64,000 nt of DNA from Cadophora sp. MPI-SDFR-AT-0126. Lineage: Eukaryota > Ascomycota > Leotiomycetes > Helotiales > Ploettnerulaceae. The position numbers and the translations under genes were made by a program. The notes beneath the pieces were generated by a model that saw nothing but the letters and a program-made list of their open reading frames with translations, was not told where the DNA came from and searched no databases. The DNA is taken from positions 930,001-994,000 of the forward strand of contig JAGMVK010000011.1 in the NCBI GenBank assembly GCA_020747065.1, read 5' to 3'. Position 1 is the first letter of the stretch; each line of letters opens with the position of its first letter. Shown here one piece after another: positions 1 to 13,135 of this stretch.

Positions 1-959
1 ACCACGCCCTTGCATTTTTCCTTATCGGTGATCTGGGTTAGGTTTTCATTATATTCTGCCCAGTACCTGCACCAGTCTTAGTACATGTTTTCAAAACCGT
101 CGATCATTGGTTAGACTTGCCCATTTGTGATTCTACTCAGACTCCTTGGAGTTCCCATCATTTCGTAGCTGAGTTCTGCAAAGGTTTCGGGATCATGGCC
201 CACAACAGATAGCAACGGACCAGAGTGATCAGTTCCCACGAGCTTGGGTTTGTTCGAGTATGGTAGTAAGCTCGGCGAGCTAGTTCGATCGAGAGACTCT
301 GGGTTCTTCACTTTCAGATCAAACATTCGAGATAACTTTGTCCTCGATTCCCGATACTCCTCCAGAGTGCAGTCATCTAAATGAAGGGCGTTCTTATCGA
401 AGCCAGGTGAGTCAGGATCGGGCAGAAAGTCCGAGTAGTTGACGTTGGCGATATTTGAATCAAGAAATATCATTCCCGACACAATCCCCTGGTGATTCTG
501 TACATATAGCCGAGCAATAGGCGCCCCGACTGAAGCACACACGAGGAGCAGATGAAGCTTGCCATTTTCAACCGCAGTGCTTTGAAGCCCAAAGTTTGAC
601 GCTGCGGTAGCAAGGATAATCTCGTGGAGATCATTCGCGACATCTATTAGGTCATGGCCAAGTTCCTTTCCTTTCTGCCCGTCGGACGGATCTCGAGCGG
701 TCGTGAGTCCTTGCCCGAATCGGTCATACGTCAGTAGTGCTGGACAGGCTCCGACCAGATACGACTGTAGAGAAGCGATCGTTGGGATCCACGATGCAGC
801 TGGGAGTCCCAGCCCATTGACAAATACTATGAGGGTGTCATAAGATACGGTTGTTGGCGGGGAGGTGGTAGCTGGGAAGAAGGAGTACGAGATAGGAGCA
901 TTTGGCTTGCTGGGTATATTGAGATATCCGGGATGTGCCCGTGGAAAAGAGGACGACAT
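1..959 (-). CDS. alpha/beta hydrolase, 3' end beyond window edge
   Basis: The gene starts at ATG 959 and runs leftward off the window. Exon 1 is 959-121 and exon 2 begins at 66. The intron 67-120 has a GC donor (GCAAGT) and ends TGCAG; splicing there keeps the frame open to base 1 and yields a downstream segment NGYWAEYNENLTQIT. The one GT donor in the vicinity gives an immediate stop. The protein has an alpha/beta-hydrolase look: an N-terminal strand LIVFVNGLG that resembles the oxyanion-hole region, a YDRFGQG segment, and a nucleophile-elbow candidate VCASVGAP in which the usual first Gly of GxSxG is Cys. The catalytic His would lie outside the window. Substrate unknown. The gene abuts the AT-rich block that starts near 1141. 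Confidence 0.75.
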
Positions 960-3715
960 CCTGGGACATGAAGCTTAGCCGATACGATATATAGTACAGT
1001 GAAGTAGTCGAGAAAATACGGTTTGAATATGGCTAGAGGCACTAAAGGCAAAGCATTAGAGGCGATTCTTAGATTAGAGTAGTCTATTGATCTACCAGGG
1101 GAGGTTAGAACTAACGACGAATTTGTCAGCGGCCTAGAAAACACTAAAATAGCTCTCTGGAATATATTAATTTATTATTAATATTACTATAGCATAGTAA
1201 TATAAGTCTTTCATTATTAATTATATAATAGATATACCTTATATATATATATATATTTATAATATATACAAGGATTTCTTATATTATAATCTTATTCTAT
1301 TCTTTTAGAAGAGCTGTTTAAGGTTATTGATATTATTCTCTTAATTGTTATACTAAATACACTTTTTACAAGACAGTTCGATAGCGTTTATATCTTTGTA
1401 TTACGAGTCGTAACGATAGCTAATAAAGCGTGGCTAGAACTAAGGGCTATATAGCTTTCTAACTACTAAGTAGAGTTATATTAGCCAACTAAGTTATTTA
1501 CTATTTTAAGACTAACTTAAGTTATTTTATATTTAAGCTTAAACTTATACCTCTAACTTAAATTTCTTTGCTTTTCTTCTTTAATTTTAAAATTCTTAAA
1601 TATATAATATTATTTAAACTAATTTTATTATATTATTTAAGCTTTATAATATAATTTTAAAACTTACTTTATATATTTTAATAACTTTAAAAAGTAAGTT
1701 AAATATTTAAATATTTAAATATAATAAATAAAAGTTAAACTTATTTTCTTTTATAAAGAATACTTAAATATAATAACTCTTAGTTTCTAGATATATAATA
1801 TTGATAAACTAAAATAACGCTAAAGATAAAGATAAATACGATTTTAAGGATTTATATATAATATCTCTTTTTATAGTTAATAACTTACTTTTAGTAATTC
1901 TAAAAGTATTACGCGGAAAAGCTAGTATTATAATAATATATAAAGAGAATCTCTTAGGAATTATATTCGAATAGTTATTATAATTAATCGAATACCGCGC
2001 CTTTTAACTCGTTTAATATATAATAGTAATAAAGGCTAAATAGCGCTTTCTTTATTCTATTATTAAAGTTAGTGAAGCTTTAACTTTTACTATTAAAGTT
2101 GATATTTATTTTTTAAAGACTCTAATTACTTAGTCCTTTAAATAAGATATTTATTTATATATATATAACTTATTAAATTCAAGTAGAAATATAAGTAACT
2201 TACTTACAGCAAAGAATCTTATTAATTTTAATTAATATATATAGTAAGTTTTTAAATATTCTTTATATAAGTTTATTATATAACGTCTTATTATTTCATA
2301 TATTATTATCTTTAATACTTAGTTAAATACTTTGTAATTCTTTAGTAAAGCTTTTTAATTAAGTTAGAATTAGTCTATTCTTTTAATAAAGTTTTATTTA
2401 AAATAATAAAAAGAGTAAATTAAATTAGTAATTAAAATTTTAATTTAATCTCTTCTTTATTTTAAAGTTAATATAAGTTAGTTTAATAAGATTATTAAAT
2501 TTATACTCCTTATTTTCGAGGCACTAATAGTAGTATAAATTAGCTTTAGTTTATAATATAGTTAAAAATACTTAATATTAAATATTATATTAATACCTAG
2601 CTTTTTAGTAAAAGTTAGTAAAAATATATACCTTCTTATTTAAGTAATCTTTAAACTTATTATATTAAAGTCTTTTTATGTATTTCTTATTAAAGTTTAT
2701 TAGAAACTTTAATTAAGTTTATATTAATATATTTAAAATATACTAAGATAGTTATATTAATTTTATATATAATCTAATAGATTTAAGTAACGATTTAGTT
2801 CTTAAGTTTATATTTAAAACTAATATTAAATTTAGTAATAAATTCTTAATTAGCCTTTTCCTTAGTATTATATTTAAAAGTCTTCCTTTAAAAATTTTTT
2901 AAGAACTTTCTCTTTATATAAACTGATAGTATTAGAGTTGTATAAATTATCGTTTAAAATATTGATTTTTATATTAGTAAGAAAGAGTCTTAAAATTATT
3001 TAAGATTTAAAATACTTTAGCCCTTAAGACATTACTTTTTAATAAAATATACTAATATACTTTCTCTTTTTTATTTAAAGAAGTTAATTTAATAGAATTA
3101 ATTATTATAATTAGTTTATTATATTAAGATATTAGAGGCTCTTTCTAATAAAGTATTTAAGTAGTTAAAGTTATTATTTTATAAGTACTTTGAAGTTACT
3201 TTATTATTATCTTAAAAAGGTATTTTAAATTTTAGTCTTAATTAATCTTTTAACTAAATATTCTCTTTAGTTTATACTACTTAAGTTAATATAATAAATA
3301 CTAGTACTCTACTTTATTATATATAAATCCTATTAGCTTATAATATAATCTATAGTATTAATTATTTTCTTTTCTTTATTTAAAAAAAAGATAAAATAAA
3401 AACTAATTTCTAAAATATTTCTAATCTTAAAAAAAATCGCATTTATAATAAGCATTATAAAATGGCCTTTTAAACTCCTACGAGTACTTTATTAATTTCT
3501 TTTAAAATTCCTTTATTAGTTATAGCTCTATTTATATTACTTTTAATTCTACTTCTTTTACTGTTTTTTACTTTCTCTTTTTAATATAAAATAAGTATCT
3601 CTTTAGTTATAATTTATATTTAAATTAGTAGTCTTTTAAAAGTAATATTAAATTACTTAAAAGCTCTTCAGCTAAAGCTAAGTAATTAATTTAATAATTA
3701 TTAAAGGGAAATAGC

Positions 3716-3718
<3 letters not shown>

Positions 3719-3758
<40 letters not shown>

Positions 3759-3846
3759 AATAATTTAATAATTTAATAATTTAATAATTTAATAATTTAA
3801 TAATTTAATAATTTAATAATTTAATAATTTAATAATTTAATAATTT
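3719..3846. repeat. (TA)n followed by 8-bp (ATTTAATA)n array
   Basis: A run of TA dinucleotides (about 3719-3754) passes directly into about eleven copies of an 8-bp unit ATTTAATA up to about 3846. It sits at the outer edge of the LTR-like sequence at 3847-3990. Confidence 0.9.
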
Positions 3847-3990
3847 TATATATCTATATATTTTTATAAAAAGAGTAGAAGATACTAAACTATATACTAC
3901 CTTTGAAACACTACTAAATCGCCTTTATAGGTAGTTCTACTTCTTATTTTAGCTAAGATATACCTTATATAAGTCTACAGACTAATAAAT
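3847..3990 (-). repeat. LTR-like terminal repeat, inverted copy
   Basis: Read on the minus strand, this stretch matches 9230-9400, 15830-16050 and 20670-20890. Shared landmarks in order: a segment like TATATAAGGTATATCTTAGC, then TATAAAGGCGA, then AAAGGTAGTATATA, then a TATCTTCTAC-like pyrimidine segment. All copies are diverged by C-to-T/G-to-A type changes. Exact ends were not determined. Confidence 0.6.
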
Positions 3991-6900
3991 AAGTATGTAA
4001 TATATAGTAGATATTAATTTTAACTATTTTATAGACTAATCTTTAAAAGATATCTATAAACTAAGAGTCTTGGTTTAATATAATTAACTTAAGAAAGCTA
4101 TAGTAGTATATAAAGTAAGTTAAAAATATTTAAACTAAGTCTTAAGTGTCTAAATTCTTCTTATAAAGTATATTAATTACTTCTTTAATTAAATAGTCCA
4201 TAATTACTTAGATTTTCTTATAGCTCTATTCAATAGTATTATAATCCTTAAAGTCTATATAATATAGTCTTTCTAAGTCCTAGTTAATATAAAAAGTAAG
4301 TAAAGAAGTCCTAGTATCTTAGTATAAAACATATAGTTATATTAGTATAAGTAGTATTTATAAATAAATTAAATGATATTAATATAGAGTATAAGTTAAT
4401 AATAATAATCTATAAATATTTAATAAGTCTTCTTATTAGTAAGATATATAGTTTAAGTAATTAGATATACTTTATAAATGATATCTATAAGAAAGTTATT
4501 AACTATAAGAGCTATTAGTTTTTCTTAATAAGTTAAGAGACTATTATTTAGTAATAGGTCTCCTAGTATATTAGAAGTAGTTTATAAACGTAATAAGTCT
4601 AGTGAGATAGATTATTAATTAGTATTAATTACTTAATTAACGAGGATTATTATTTACTTCTAGGGTTAGTATTTCTATTAAGACTAAGTAGAGAGTACTT
4701 TTATTAGCTATGGTTTTATACTTAGTAATATATTTTCAAATGAAAGAGAGACTATAGCTAAGTAAGATATTTATTAATTAAAGTAAGTAAGAGTTTACTT
4801 AATTATAAGAGAAGAAGGTCCATTAGTAGTTAGTTATTTGTTGTTTATTTTAAGAGCTTACTTAGTTTTCTTAGTAAGTAAAGAGATTTATAATATATTC
4901 TTTATTAAGCTAATACTTTAAATAAAAGTTACACTTTAATAGAAACTTAGTCTAGCGTACTTATTTCGTAAAAAGCTTCTTAGTAATTATAAAGTACTTG
5001 AGAACTTTATAATTAGAGTAGAGGAAGAATATCTCGTAGACGCTTATAAAGTATATATACTACGCTAATAAGTAGTATATAACTACTAATATTTCTTTAT
5101 TATAAATATTATAGTTAGATTCTATAAGTACTATCGTTTTTCTTCAAAAAAAAATACTAATTACTATTACTTATTTAGTTATTATTATAATAGTACTTTA
5201 GTAACTATATTATTTAATAAGTTTATTTCAGTTTTAATTTTATACTTTAAGTAGAAGTAAGCTATTACAAAGCTATAAGCGAATTAATTTTTAAGTTTCT
5301 AAAACGTTCTAGTACAAGTAAGAGTCTATTGTTAAATATAATTTTTAAGAGTTAACTTGTTTAAGAGATAAGAGAGTTTATTATACTTTAGAAAAAATCT
5401 TTAATAAAAGTTATAGAAACTAAAAAAAGAAGTAAGCTTCTTTATAGTTAAAAAAGTGCTTTACTTCTAAACTATGAAGTTTCTTAGGGTTAGAAGTAAA
5501 GCCTTTTATATTAATAATAAACTAATATATTAAGTCTCTATAATATTAAATTTATACTCTTAAAGTTTATTTAGAGTCTAGTATTACTTAAATATTAAGA
5601 TACTTTTTTAAATTTTTTTTTTATATTTCTCTATGTTTCTAAGTAGATTAAAATATTATTAAAGTACGTAATATAAAAATTATCTATATAATACTAGAAA
5701 GTAGCGAGTTTAATTATAAATTTAAATAAAGGACTTTATAAAAACTATATTATATATAAAAAGTAATAAATTATTTATTTACTAAGTCTATTTATATTTA
5801 ATAAAATACTTTGTAGATATTAAACTTTATTAATGCTTTTATTATAAATATCTACTTTAAAGTCTTATTAATTAATAGTAAAGGATATTAATATTTTTTT
5901 CATAAAGTTTAATTTATAGAAATTAATATAAAAGTAAAATATACTATTAGTCTTCTTAGTAAAGAGAATAAGAGATAAAAATAAGGCCTAACTAGGTTTA
6001 ATAAATCTCCTAGCGAAGTTATTAAGAAGATACTACTCTAAAGTCTTTAGTTCCTTAGTAGATATTTTATATAATAAGCTACAACTAAAGTTTAACTTCT
6101 TATTAAGCTTAATTTTATAGCTTAGAAGTTAATAAGAAGATAGTTTATTAAATACTCTCTTAAAAATATATAAGTAAAGTTCTTAATATATACTATAGAA
6201 ATAAAAGGTTTAGCTTTAAAATAAGGCTTAATATTATTAAGTAATACCTAGACTTATTTGACGCGTTAAACTAAGGGCTTAATTAATTAACCAATTTCAT
6301 ATAAACTTATAATTAATAACTTATTACTTATTCTTTTAAGACTATATAAAACGCGAATACTCTTATAATAGTAATATTAAGAAGTTTCTAAGTTTAAAAG
6401 ATTAATATTACTAATTTCTTACTTATAAATCCTTAAAAAGTTTAAGTTATTTACTAATATTTCATATTGATAAGTTAAGTACTAGTTTAATTAATTAATA
6501 ACTAAGACTATAAATCTAAGTAAATAAAAAGTCTTAGTTAAAGGCGTTTAAGTTCTTTCTTTTTATATTTTATTAGTATTTCAAGTTTATAAGTAAAAGT
6601 TAAAGGAAATAATAATTTACTAAGTAGATATTATATTAAGTAATAGAAAGAGCGTGCTCTTTATTAAATCTAGTAACTTTGATTAAGTAAAGAATTATAT
6701 AGACGTTTAGCTTTTTAAAATTAAAATAAGATAATTAAGCTAATAATAATATAATAATTTACTTTAACATTAAGTAAAATAATAGTAGAAAAACTAATTA
6801 TATTATAATAACATATAAAAGAAACTTTTAGATATAAACTACTTAATAACTAATTTAAATTAATTTAAGTATAATTAATTATTAAAGCTAAGAATAAGTC

Positions 6901-9229
6901 TTTTCTTAAGCTAACTTATTTCTTAAATTATTATTCTTTTTATTTACTACTATCTCTTCTTATTTATTAAAATATATAAAAAGAGCTAAATCTACTTAAA
7001 ACTATAAAATTCCAGTTTTTATAGCTTTTAAAATTAAGTTAATAAGAGTAGTATATTCTTAATAGAAGTATCTCTTCTTATTATAATTATAATATATTTA
7101 CTTAAATAAAGAGATAATAAAATAGAGTTTTTCTTAAAAGCGTAAAAGTATAAAGTAAAGATTAATAAGAAATAATAGACTTATAAGTAGCAGTAAATTA
7201 AAAGAAGAGAATAATAAATAAAGTCGTAGTTGTTAAAAAATAAGATAAATGTAATAAATAAGAATAAACTAGTAAATAAATAGGATTTTCTTAAAGAGTT
7301 TCTTAGGTTACTTATCTTTAAAGATATTCTTAGCGTTTATAGAATATAAAAAATATGTTTAAAACTAAGTGAAAGTCTCTATTAGTAATACTTTAATATA
7401 TAAAAGTAATAGTAAGTCTCTTAAACCTCGTTTAAATTACTCTTTAAAAATAATATTACTTTAAATATTATTTACTTTTTTATATTAATAAATAGCCTTT
7501 ATATAACCTTAAGTATAAAAACAATCTATAAGCTAAGATTACAAGTAAAAAGATATATTAATTTAAAGCTAAGTTATTATTATTCCTATATTATAAATAA
7601 AACAGTTCTTTACTTAAATTAAAAAAATAAAGTTTTTAATAAATAATAAATATGGAACTATATTTGAACTTATACTAAGTTATATAAAATATATTATTTA
7701 TAAGAAAATAAATTATTATAGTAGTTATTACTCTAATAGAGAATAAAAGGCTTTAAAAATAAAGTACTTTATTAAACGTAAAGTAAAAGAGATAAAGACT
7801 ATTAATAAGTCTTCTTAATTCTATTTAATATATATTAAAGAGAATAAAGCGAATTTAAGTTAAAACTAAAGAGATTCTAAAATTAAAAAATATAATCCTT
7901 ACTATAATATTTTTAATACTTTATTATATATTAAAAATCTCTTAATAAACTTAAATAATAAGGAAGTTTTAAAAAAGCATATTTTCTAATTATAAATATA
8001 ATAAGTATAATATATAAAATATTATATTAAAACTAAAAGAGTGAAAAATATTATATATATTAAAAAATAAGATCTAAAAGCTCTTATTAAATAAATACTA
8101 TATAATATAATAAATTAATTAAATCTTTCAGAGTCTTTTAATTAATACTAATATTTAGTAAAAACATAGAAGATTTCAATTAACTATATATATAATAGTA
8201 TATTTAAGATATTAAGTGTAGTACTAGCGAATTATATAAGAGTTAAATCTAATTCGAAGTCGATTATTATATCTCTTTAAAGATTATAATAATAAAGACT
8301 CTCTTTAGGGAATTAAATCTCTATATTATAAATACTAATATCTCCTTCTTATCACACTTATAATAAATAAATTAAATATATACTATAATAATTTATAAAA
8401 TATATTAATATAAGAAAATAAAAAGTATTTAATTATATATAAAAATAAGCACTTATAACTTCTATTAAGTTGAAATTATTAACTAATTAATTCTTTAATT
8501 AATATTATTAATAAATACTACTTAATAAAAATAGAAATACTCTTTAATATAATGTCTTTAGTACTTACTAAACTAAGTTAGTTATAAACTTAATTTTAAT
8601 ATTATATTATAAATTAAAGAAAAATATAAGTTTTACTAAAAATATATAAATACTTTTATATTACTTTTAATTTAAATTATAAAATAATATTAGCTTTAAT
8701 TATATAATCTACGTTAATGTTATATAATTTAAAGAGTAATATATACTTCATATAATAAATAAAATAATAAGATTTAAAACTATAAAACTACTTTAAAAGC
8801 GCTTTAATTAAATTATAACTTAAACTACTTTAAATAATCTTAAATTAATATAAATAAACATATATATTAAACCTTTTAACTTTACTATTTATAATTATAA
8901 AACTAACTTTAACTCTATAAAATTTTAAAGTATATTCAAAATTATAAAAAATACACTTAAACTTATTTTAGTAAAAGTATATTATTTAATTAATGAAGTA
9001 TAATAATATTATTATTTATTTTAATATACTTAAGAGATTATTACGAAAAAGTACTCTAAAATAAGTAATAAAAAAATCGCTTATAAATAATTATTAAAAC
9101 TATTAATAATATAATTAAGCTAAATAACTTGATTTTTATACTTTTTATTTTTAGTACCTACTTAAAAATAATAAAAATAAAATCTTTAAACCTATTTATC
9201 TAATAATATATAAAAACTATTAAAAGAAC

Positions 9230-9400
9230 CATAATAATAAAATCTATACTTATAAAGGCGACTTAATAGTATTTTAAAGGTAGTATATAATTTAATATCT
9301 TCTACCTTTTCTATAGAAATATAGAAATTTTCTAAATTATTAAGCTATATATATTATATTTAATTTTTTACTTATATTTAATACTATATCGATATTTTAA
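9230..9400 (+). repeat. LTR-like terminal repeat, direct copy
   Basis: Carries the same ordered landmarks (TATAAAGGCGA, AAAGGTAGTATATA, TATCTTCTAC) as the inverted copy at 3847-3990 and the copies at 15830 and 20670. It lies downstream of the internal segment 7390-8900 that is repeated in block 2, as a 3' terminal repeat would. Confidence 0.6.
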
Positions 9401-10578
9401 ATAATTAAACAGAAATTATAAACTAAGATATTATATAAAGACTACAATTTTTACTAACTATAATAAAAATAACTAAGAAAAGCTTTTATTATTAATAGAC
9501 TATATTTAACTTATTCTCTCTTATTTATTTATTAGATTTTCGCTATTTAAACTAATATATACTTACTCTCCTTATATATTATGTAATTAATAAGCTAAAA
9601 CTTACTCTTTAACTAAAGATAAGTTAACTAAAAAAGAAGCTTATAACCTAATATAAAAGGTTAAGAATAATATCTAGCTTACGTAAATATAAATTAATCT
9701 TAGTAAAAGATAATAATTACGTTTAAGAAGTACTATTAAATTAACTTTAATATTAAGGACTTCGTTTAAATAATAACTAGGAATTAAAAAATAACTTGAC
9801 TAAATAAGAAATTAAACGCTAAGAATATAGTTCTTATAAAATATTTATTAAAGAAGAATACTTACTTAAACTGAATTTAATAAAGGGATTTGTTATAAAA
9901 CACTTTATTTTCTATATTAATAAGCTACGAGTAGTAACTATAGATTCTTTATTAATATAAATTAATAAATTGCTTCTACTAATTATTATTATATTAAAAG
10001 AAAATAGTAAATATTTTATATAAGAAGTTCTTAATTACTAATAGTACTATAGTTATCTAATTACAACTTCTTCTTCTAGAGTACTTCTATCTTCGAATTC
10101 TTCTCTCTCTTCTTCTTATATATTATTATCTTTATTATTAGTCCCTATAGTGCCTTTATAAACTCTAGCTCTATCTATATCGATCGTTCTAGCGAGTATA
10201 TTTTTACTATTCTCTTAATCGATAATCTTACCTCCCAGTACCTTACTAACTCCTTCAAACTATATACTCTAACTAAATACTAATTCTATCTTTAAAACTA
10301 AGAAGTCGAAATCAAAAATCTTTTTTATGAAGAGTAAAAAGATAATAATAGAAAATATAAGAATAAGAGTATAAAGAGATTATATACGCGAGTAAAAAGA
10401 TAATAAGATATGTTTTTTTATAAAGGGGTATAAGAAGAAGAGTAAGTAGAAGAATTTTAAGGAGTATATAGGTTAGGACAAATGTTAGATTGTAACTAGG
10501 TGGGTTGAAGCTAAACACGAGACTTCGCTAAATACAAGTGAGGGATCGAGCTATAGTAGAGCTAGGAAGAAGCAGAAG

Positions 10579-11060
10579 ATGAGTCCGAATTTGAGGTTCA
10601 GTAGTGATAATACGGATGCATGCGGGGGTTCCGATTTTAGCGATAGGGCAGGCATTGGTCTTGGTCTAAATTTCGATTCTGGCCCCGGTCTGGGTCAGTC
10701 TCAAAGTGGTAGTAGTAGAGCAAACAGCAATAGTCAAAACGGCGCCGACAAATGTATCGACGGTAAGAAAATTAAGGAGCGCCTCGTGGGTCGGAGATCT
10801 ATCTCTGGACGCCTCTATAGAGAGTCATGCGCAGTGGATCGAGACGAAAGAGTGTATTAGGGGTAGTGACTACTAATTAAGAGCATCTAAATGAGCTAAT
10901 AGCGCCTGGGATTGCGAAAGGAAACGCGGGGCTGTTAATTGAAATTGGACAAGAGAATAGTATAAAAGTTAGTGGGGTAGACAACTTGACTTCAGCTGGG
11001 ATTATGAGAGCTGGAGGTGGCCGAGGAGTTGTGATAAAGGATGAGAGACGCAAGAAGTAG
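10579..11060 (+). CDS. unrecognised small gene or 3' gene remnant at repeat border
   Basis: Tentative two-exon model: 10579-10762 and 10882-11060, 120 residues. The intron 10763-10881 starts GTAAGA and ends ACTACTAATTAAG, with a near-perfect CTACTAAT branch site nine bases before the acceptor. Splicing fuses a polar Ser/Gly-rich exon to one with an ordered look (EHLNELIAPGIAKGN, then a Gly-rich GGGRGVVIKDERRKK end). The open frame extends upstream of the ATG to about 10489, including a basic SRARKKQK stretch, so this may be the 3' end of a longer gene whose 5' part was lost to the adjacent RIP block. I recognise no domain. It could be chance. Confidence 0.35.
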
Positions 11061-12163
11061 GCTTGCTTACTTTCTCTCACTTCCTTGGTTTTTCTGCATT
11101 TATTCGTTTTTTCATTTGTTGGGTTATTTCCTCTCTATTATATCTCTTAAATGCAGAAAGCTCGATTTTGGGAGGAGTTACGGACTGATTGATCGATTAA
11201 TTGATTCAGCGGAAGCGGGTAGGAATTGCTTGCTCAAAGTTCAAGGCGCACAAGATGAGAATTAGCAGGTGAACCTGTGACATGGTCCGCAAGAGCATAA
11301 CTACCCTTGGGTAAATGACTAGTGGATCATGCATTGCTTGATTGTTTCTATTGCAGGGAAAAAATGTACGATACCATAGTGCTAATACGGATTGATAATT
11401 GATAGATGGCGGATAGCTAGACAGATCTTCCTAGTTTGATCGAAATCAGAATGAAGCGAGCCTCGGATAGGATGATAGACTAAAATTGAACGATTGAGAA
11501 CTTGAAGTCATAATTCTGTATAGACTTCTAGTTTTGTTTTCAGGTCTATTAAAGGATTTTCCGATACGCATCATTAGCAAACACACGTCTTCATCTTCGA
11601 CTCTTGTCTCAGCATTTCTCGCTAAAGCCAGAAGGTAAACAAATCTATCAGATACTTCTTGTGCAAAGAAGGTTCAGCAGTACTCTAAGTTCAGAAAACG
11701 AAATATAAGGCATACTATAATGACGGCGCTATGATTTGCTTTTCTTCCCAAGAGCTCGTGTATTGAACCCGAACATTGATATGAGGACTCCGTAAGTACA
11801 ATTTGGGGAAGCCCAACTGTGCATGTGATCAAGTATGAGATCGAAGCCTTTCGGAGCATACTCACTAGCCACAAATTACTTCAGTTGGTTCTCCACATTA
11901 GTCAATCATCTGAGCTCTACTTCGCCACTCCTCACCCTCTGCATGTCCTCTCCCTAACTCCTTCAAGCCTCCTATCAGCCCCTCACACTCCCATGAATAA
12001 TAAATCTGGGCCTCCACAACGCGCAATTTACCTCACGCATTCATTCAATCCGGCGCACCTTCGAAACTCAGCGCAAACCCGTAAATTTCCAGTATCAACC
12101 TGCCTGCCACGTAAGGAGTTCCGTACCTATTGGCACACAGAATCAGCAGATGCATTTCCATCT
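11061..12163. other. intergenic, normal composition, no gene seen
   Basis: Ordinary base composition between two tentative genes. Short ORFs here (for example 11819-12190) show no recognisable domain and lack supporting splice logic. No repeat or RNA gene recognised. Confidence 0.6.
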
Positions 12164-13135
12164 TCACTTAGTTTTCAACAAACTGGATAGAAAGGCTAAC
12201 CGGTTGTTGTCACTCCACTCCAGGTCATAAGTGCTGCCTTGGTTTCCGTAATTCGCCCAGTTGACGAAGTTCCACACCTCATTCCGAAGTTGACTAGTTT
12301 CATCGGCCCATCCAAAAGAGTAGCCCTGGCAGCCTGGGTTCGCGTACGAGAATTTCATTCCTATGTAGCGTCAACCACGAGAGACGCACCATGTGATTGT
12401 GATGAAAAGCAAAACCGGTACGCAGGCTTTGGCACCAAAGTCGAGGAGTGTGGGCCTATGAGAATCGGGCCTTACCAGCAGGGCCTTGGAAGTCCCATCT
12501 ATAATTACTTCTCCAGCCACGGGTCCAGGTAATCCTTCCGCAAGCAAGTTGTGGAGGTCATCAGGAGAAGAATGGATAGTAGGCCAATCCCAACTGCGAG
12601 TCGCCTCTGTAGAATTCCCCAAGGAATCGCGTTTGCTGAACGAAAATTAGCAAAATGCTTCTGGTGCGATCTCAGCAGAGGGCAGGGATAGAGGTCGTAC
12701 AGAAGCCGCAGATGCTCAGCGCCGGGGTTCCCTTTAGCATGATCTAGGACTGTAAAGGAAGAAAAACATGACATACCCTTGAGTGGTCACCCCTTGGTTA
12801 AGGATGTACATCGCTCCAGCCTGGCCAGCGCCAAATGCAGCCGCAGCACCCATGAGATAGAATACGCCATTACCAACACAATTGAGTCCTCGGACTACGC
12901 CACCATTATCTTCAAACTCTTGACATTTGTCTATGAAGGTTTGCCAAAGTCCACCTGCGCCGGAAACCGCATAACTTTCAATACAAAGAGTAAGCATGAT
13001 AATTTTCTCCACCTAGTTTTCGTTTTGTGAATAGGAATGCAGCAAGACTTACACAGCTAGTGATGAGAAACCGGCTACCCAATTCACAGTGCAGTAAATG
13101 CCTGCCACAAGCGTCAATAGAAAGAATATCTTCAT
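12164..13135 (-). CDS. putative small secreted or membrane protein, unknown family
   Basis: Four-exon model, 225 residues: 13135-13053, 12974-12777, 12635-12436, 12360-12164. The introns start GTAAGT, GTATGT and GTGCCA (the last is weak) and end AAAG, TTCAG and ATAG; the second has a GCTAAT branch motif just before its acceptor. Phases agree at every junction and all internal stops are removed. The N-terminus (MKIFFLLTLVAGIYC) is hydrophobic and reads as a signal peptide or anchor. Residues about 60-92 form a Gly/Ala-rich hydrophobic stretch that could be a membrane segment. The C-terminal exon is Trp/Tyr/Asn-rich with a CQGYSFGW motif. No known family recognised. The gene sits alone in a 4.6 kb island between two RIP blocks, a setting typical of lineage-specific genes. 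The third intron could be placed differently. Confidence 0.5.

Larger units (their letters stand above)
1141..10300. repeat. AT-rich, RIP-decayed repeat block 1
   Basis: About 9 kb of very AT-rich DNA with stops in all six frames and no coding stretch. CA and TG dinucleotides are almost absent while occasional CG remains, which is the expected residue of repeat-induced point mutation (CpA to TpA). Parts recur in block 2: 7390-8900 resembles 17690-18720 in direct orientation, and 3030-3200 resembles 16740-16880 inverted. Together with the LTR-like ends at 3847-3990 and 9230-9400 this points to at least two decayed retroelement copies in opposite orientation. The family cannot be named because no protein motif survives. 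Confidence 0.8.

Noticed and set aside
11819..12190. 123-codon ORF on the plus strand
   Set aside because: No domain, no signal, composition not protein-like; partly antisense to the 3' end of the island gene.
12505..12774. ORF of 89 codons on the minus strand
   Set aside because: Its start lies in the second intron of the island gene, and joining it to the upstream exon by the TTTACAG acceptor gives an immediate frame stop.
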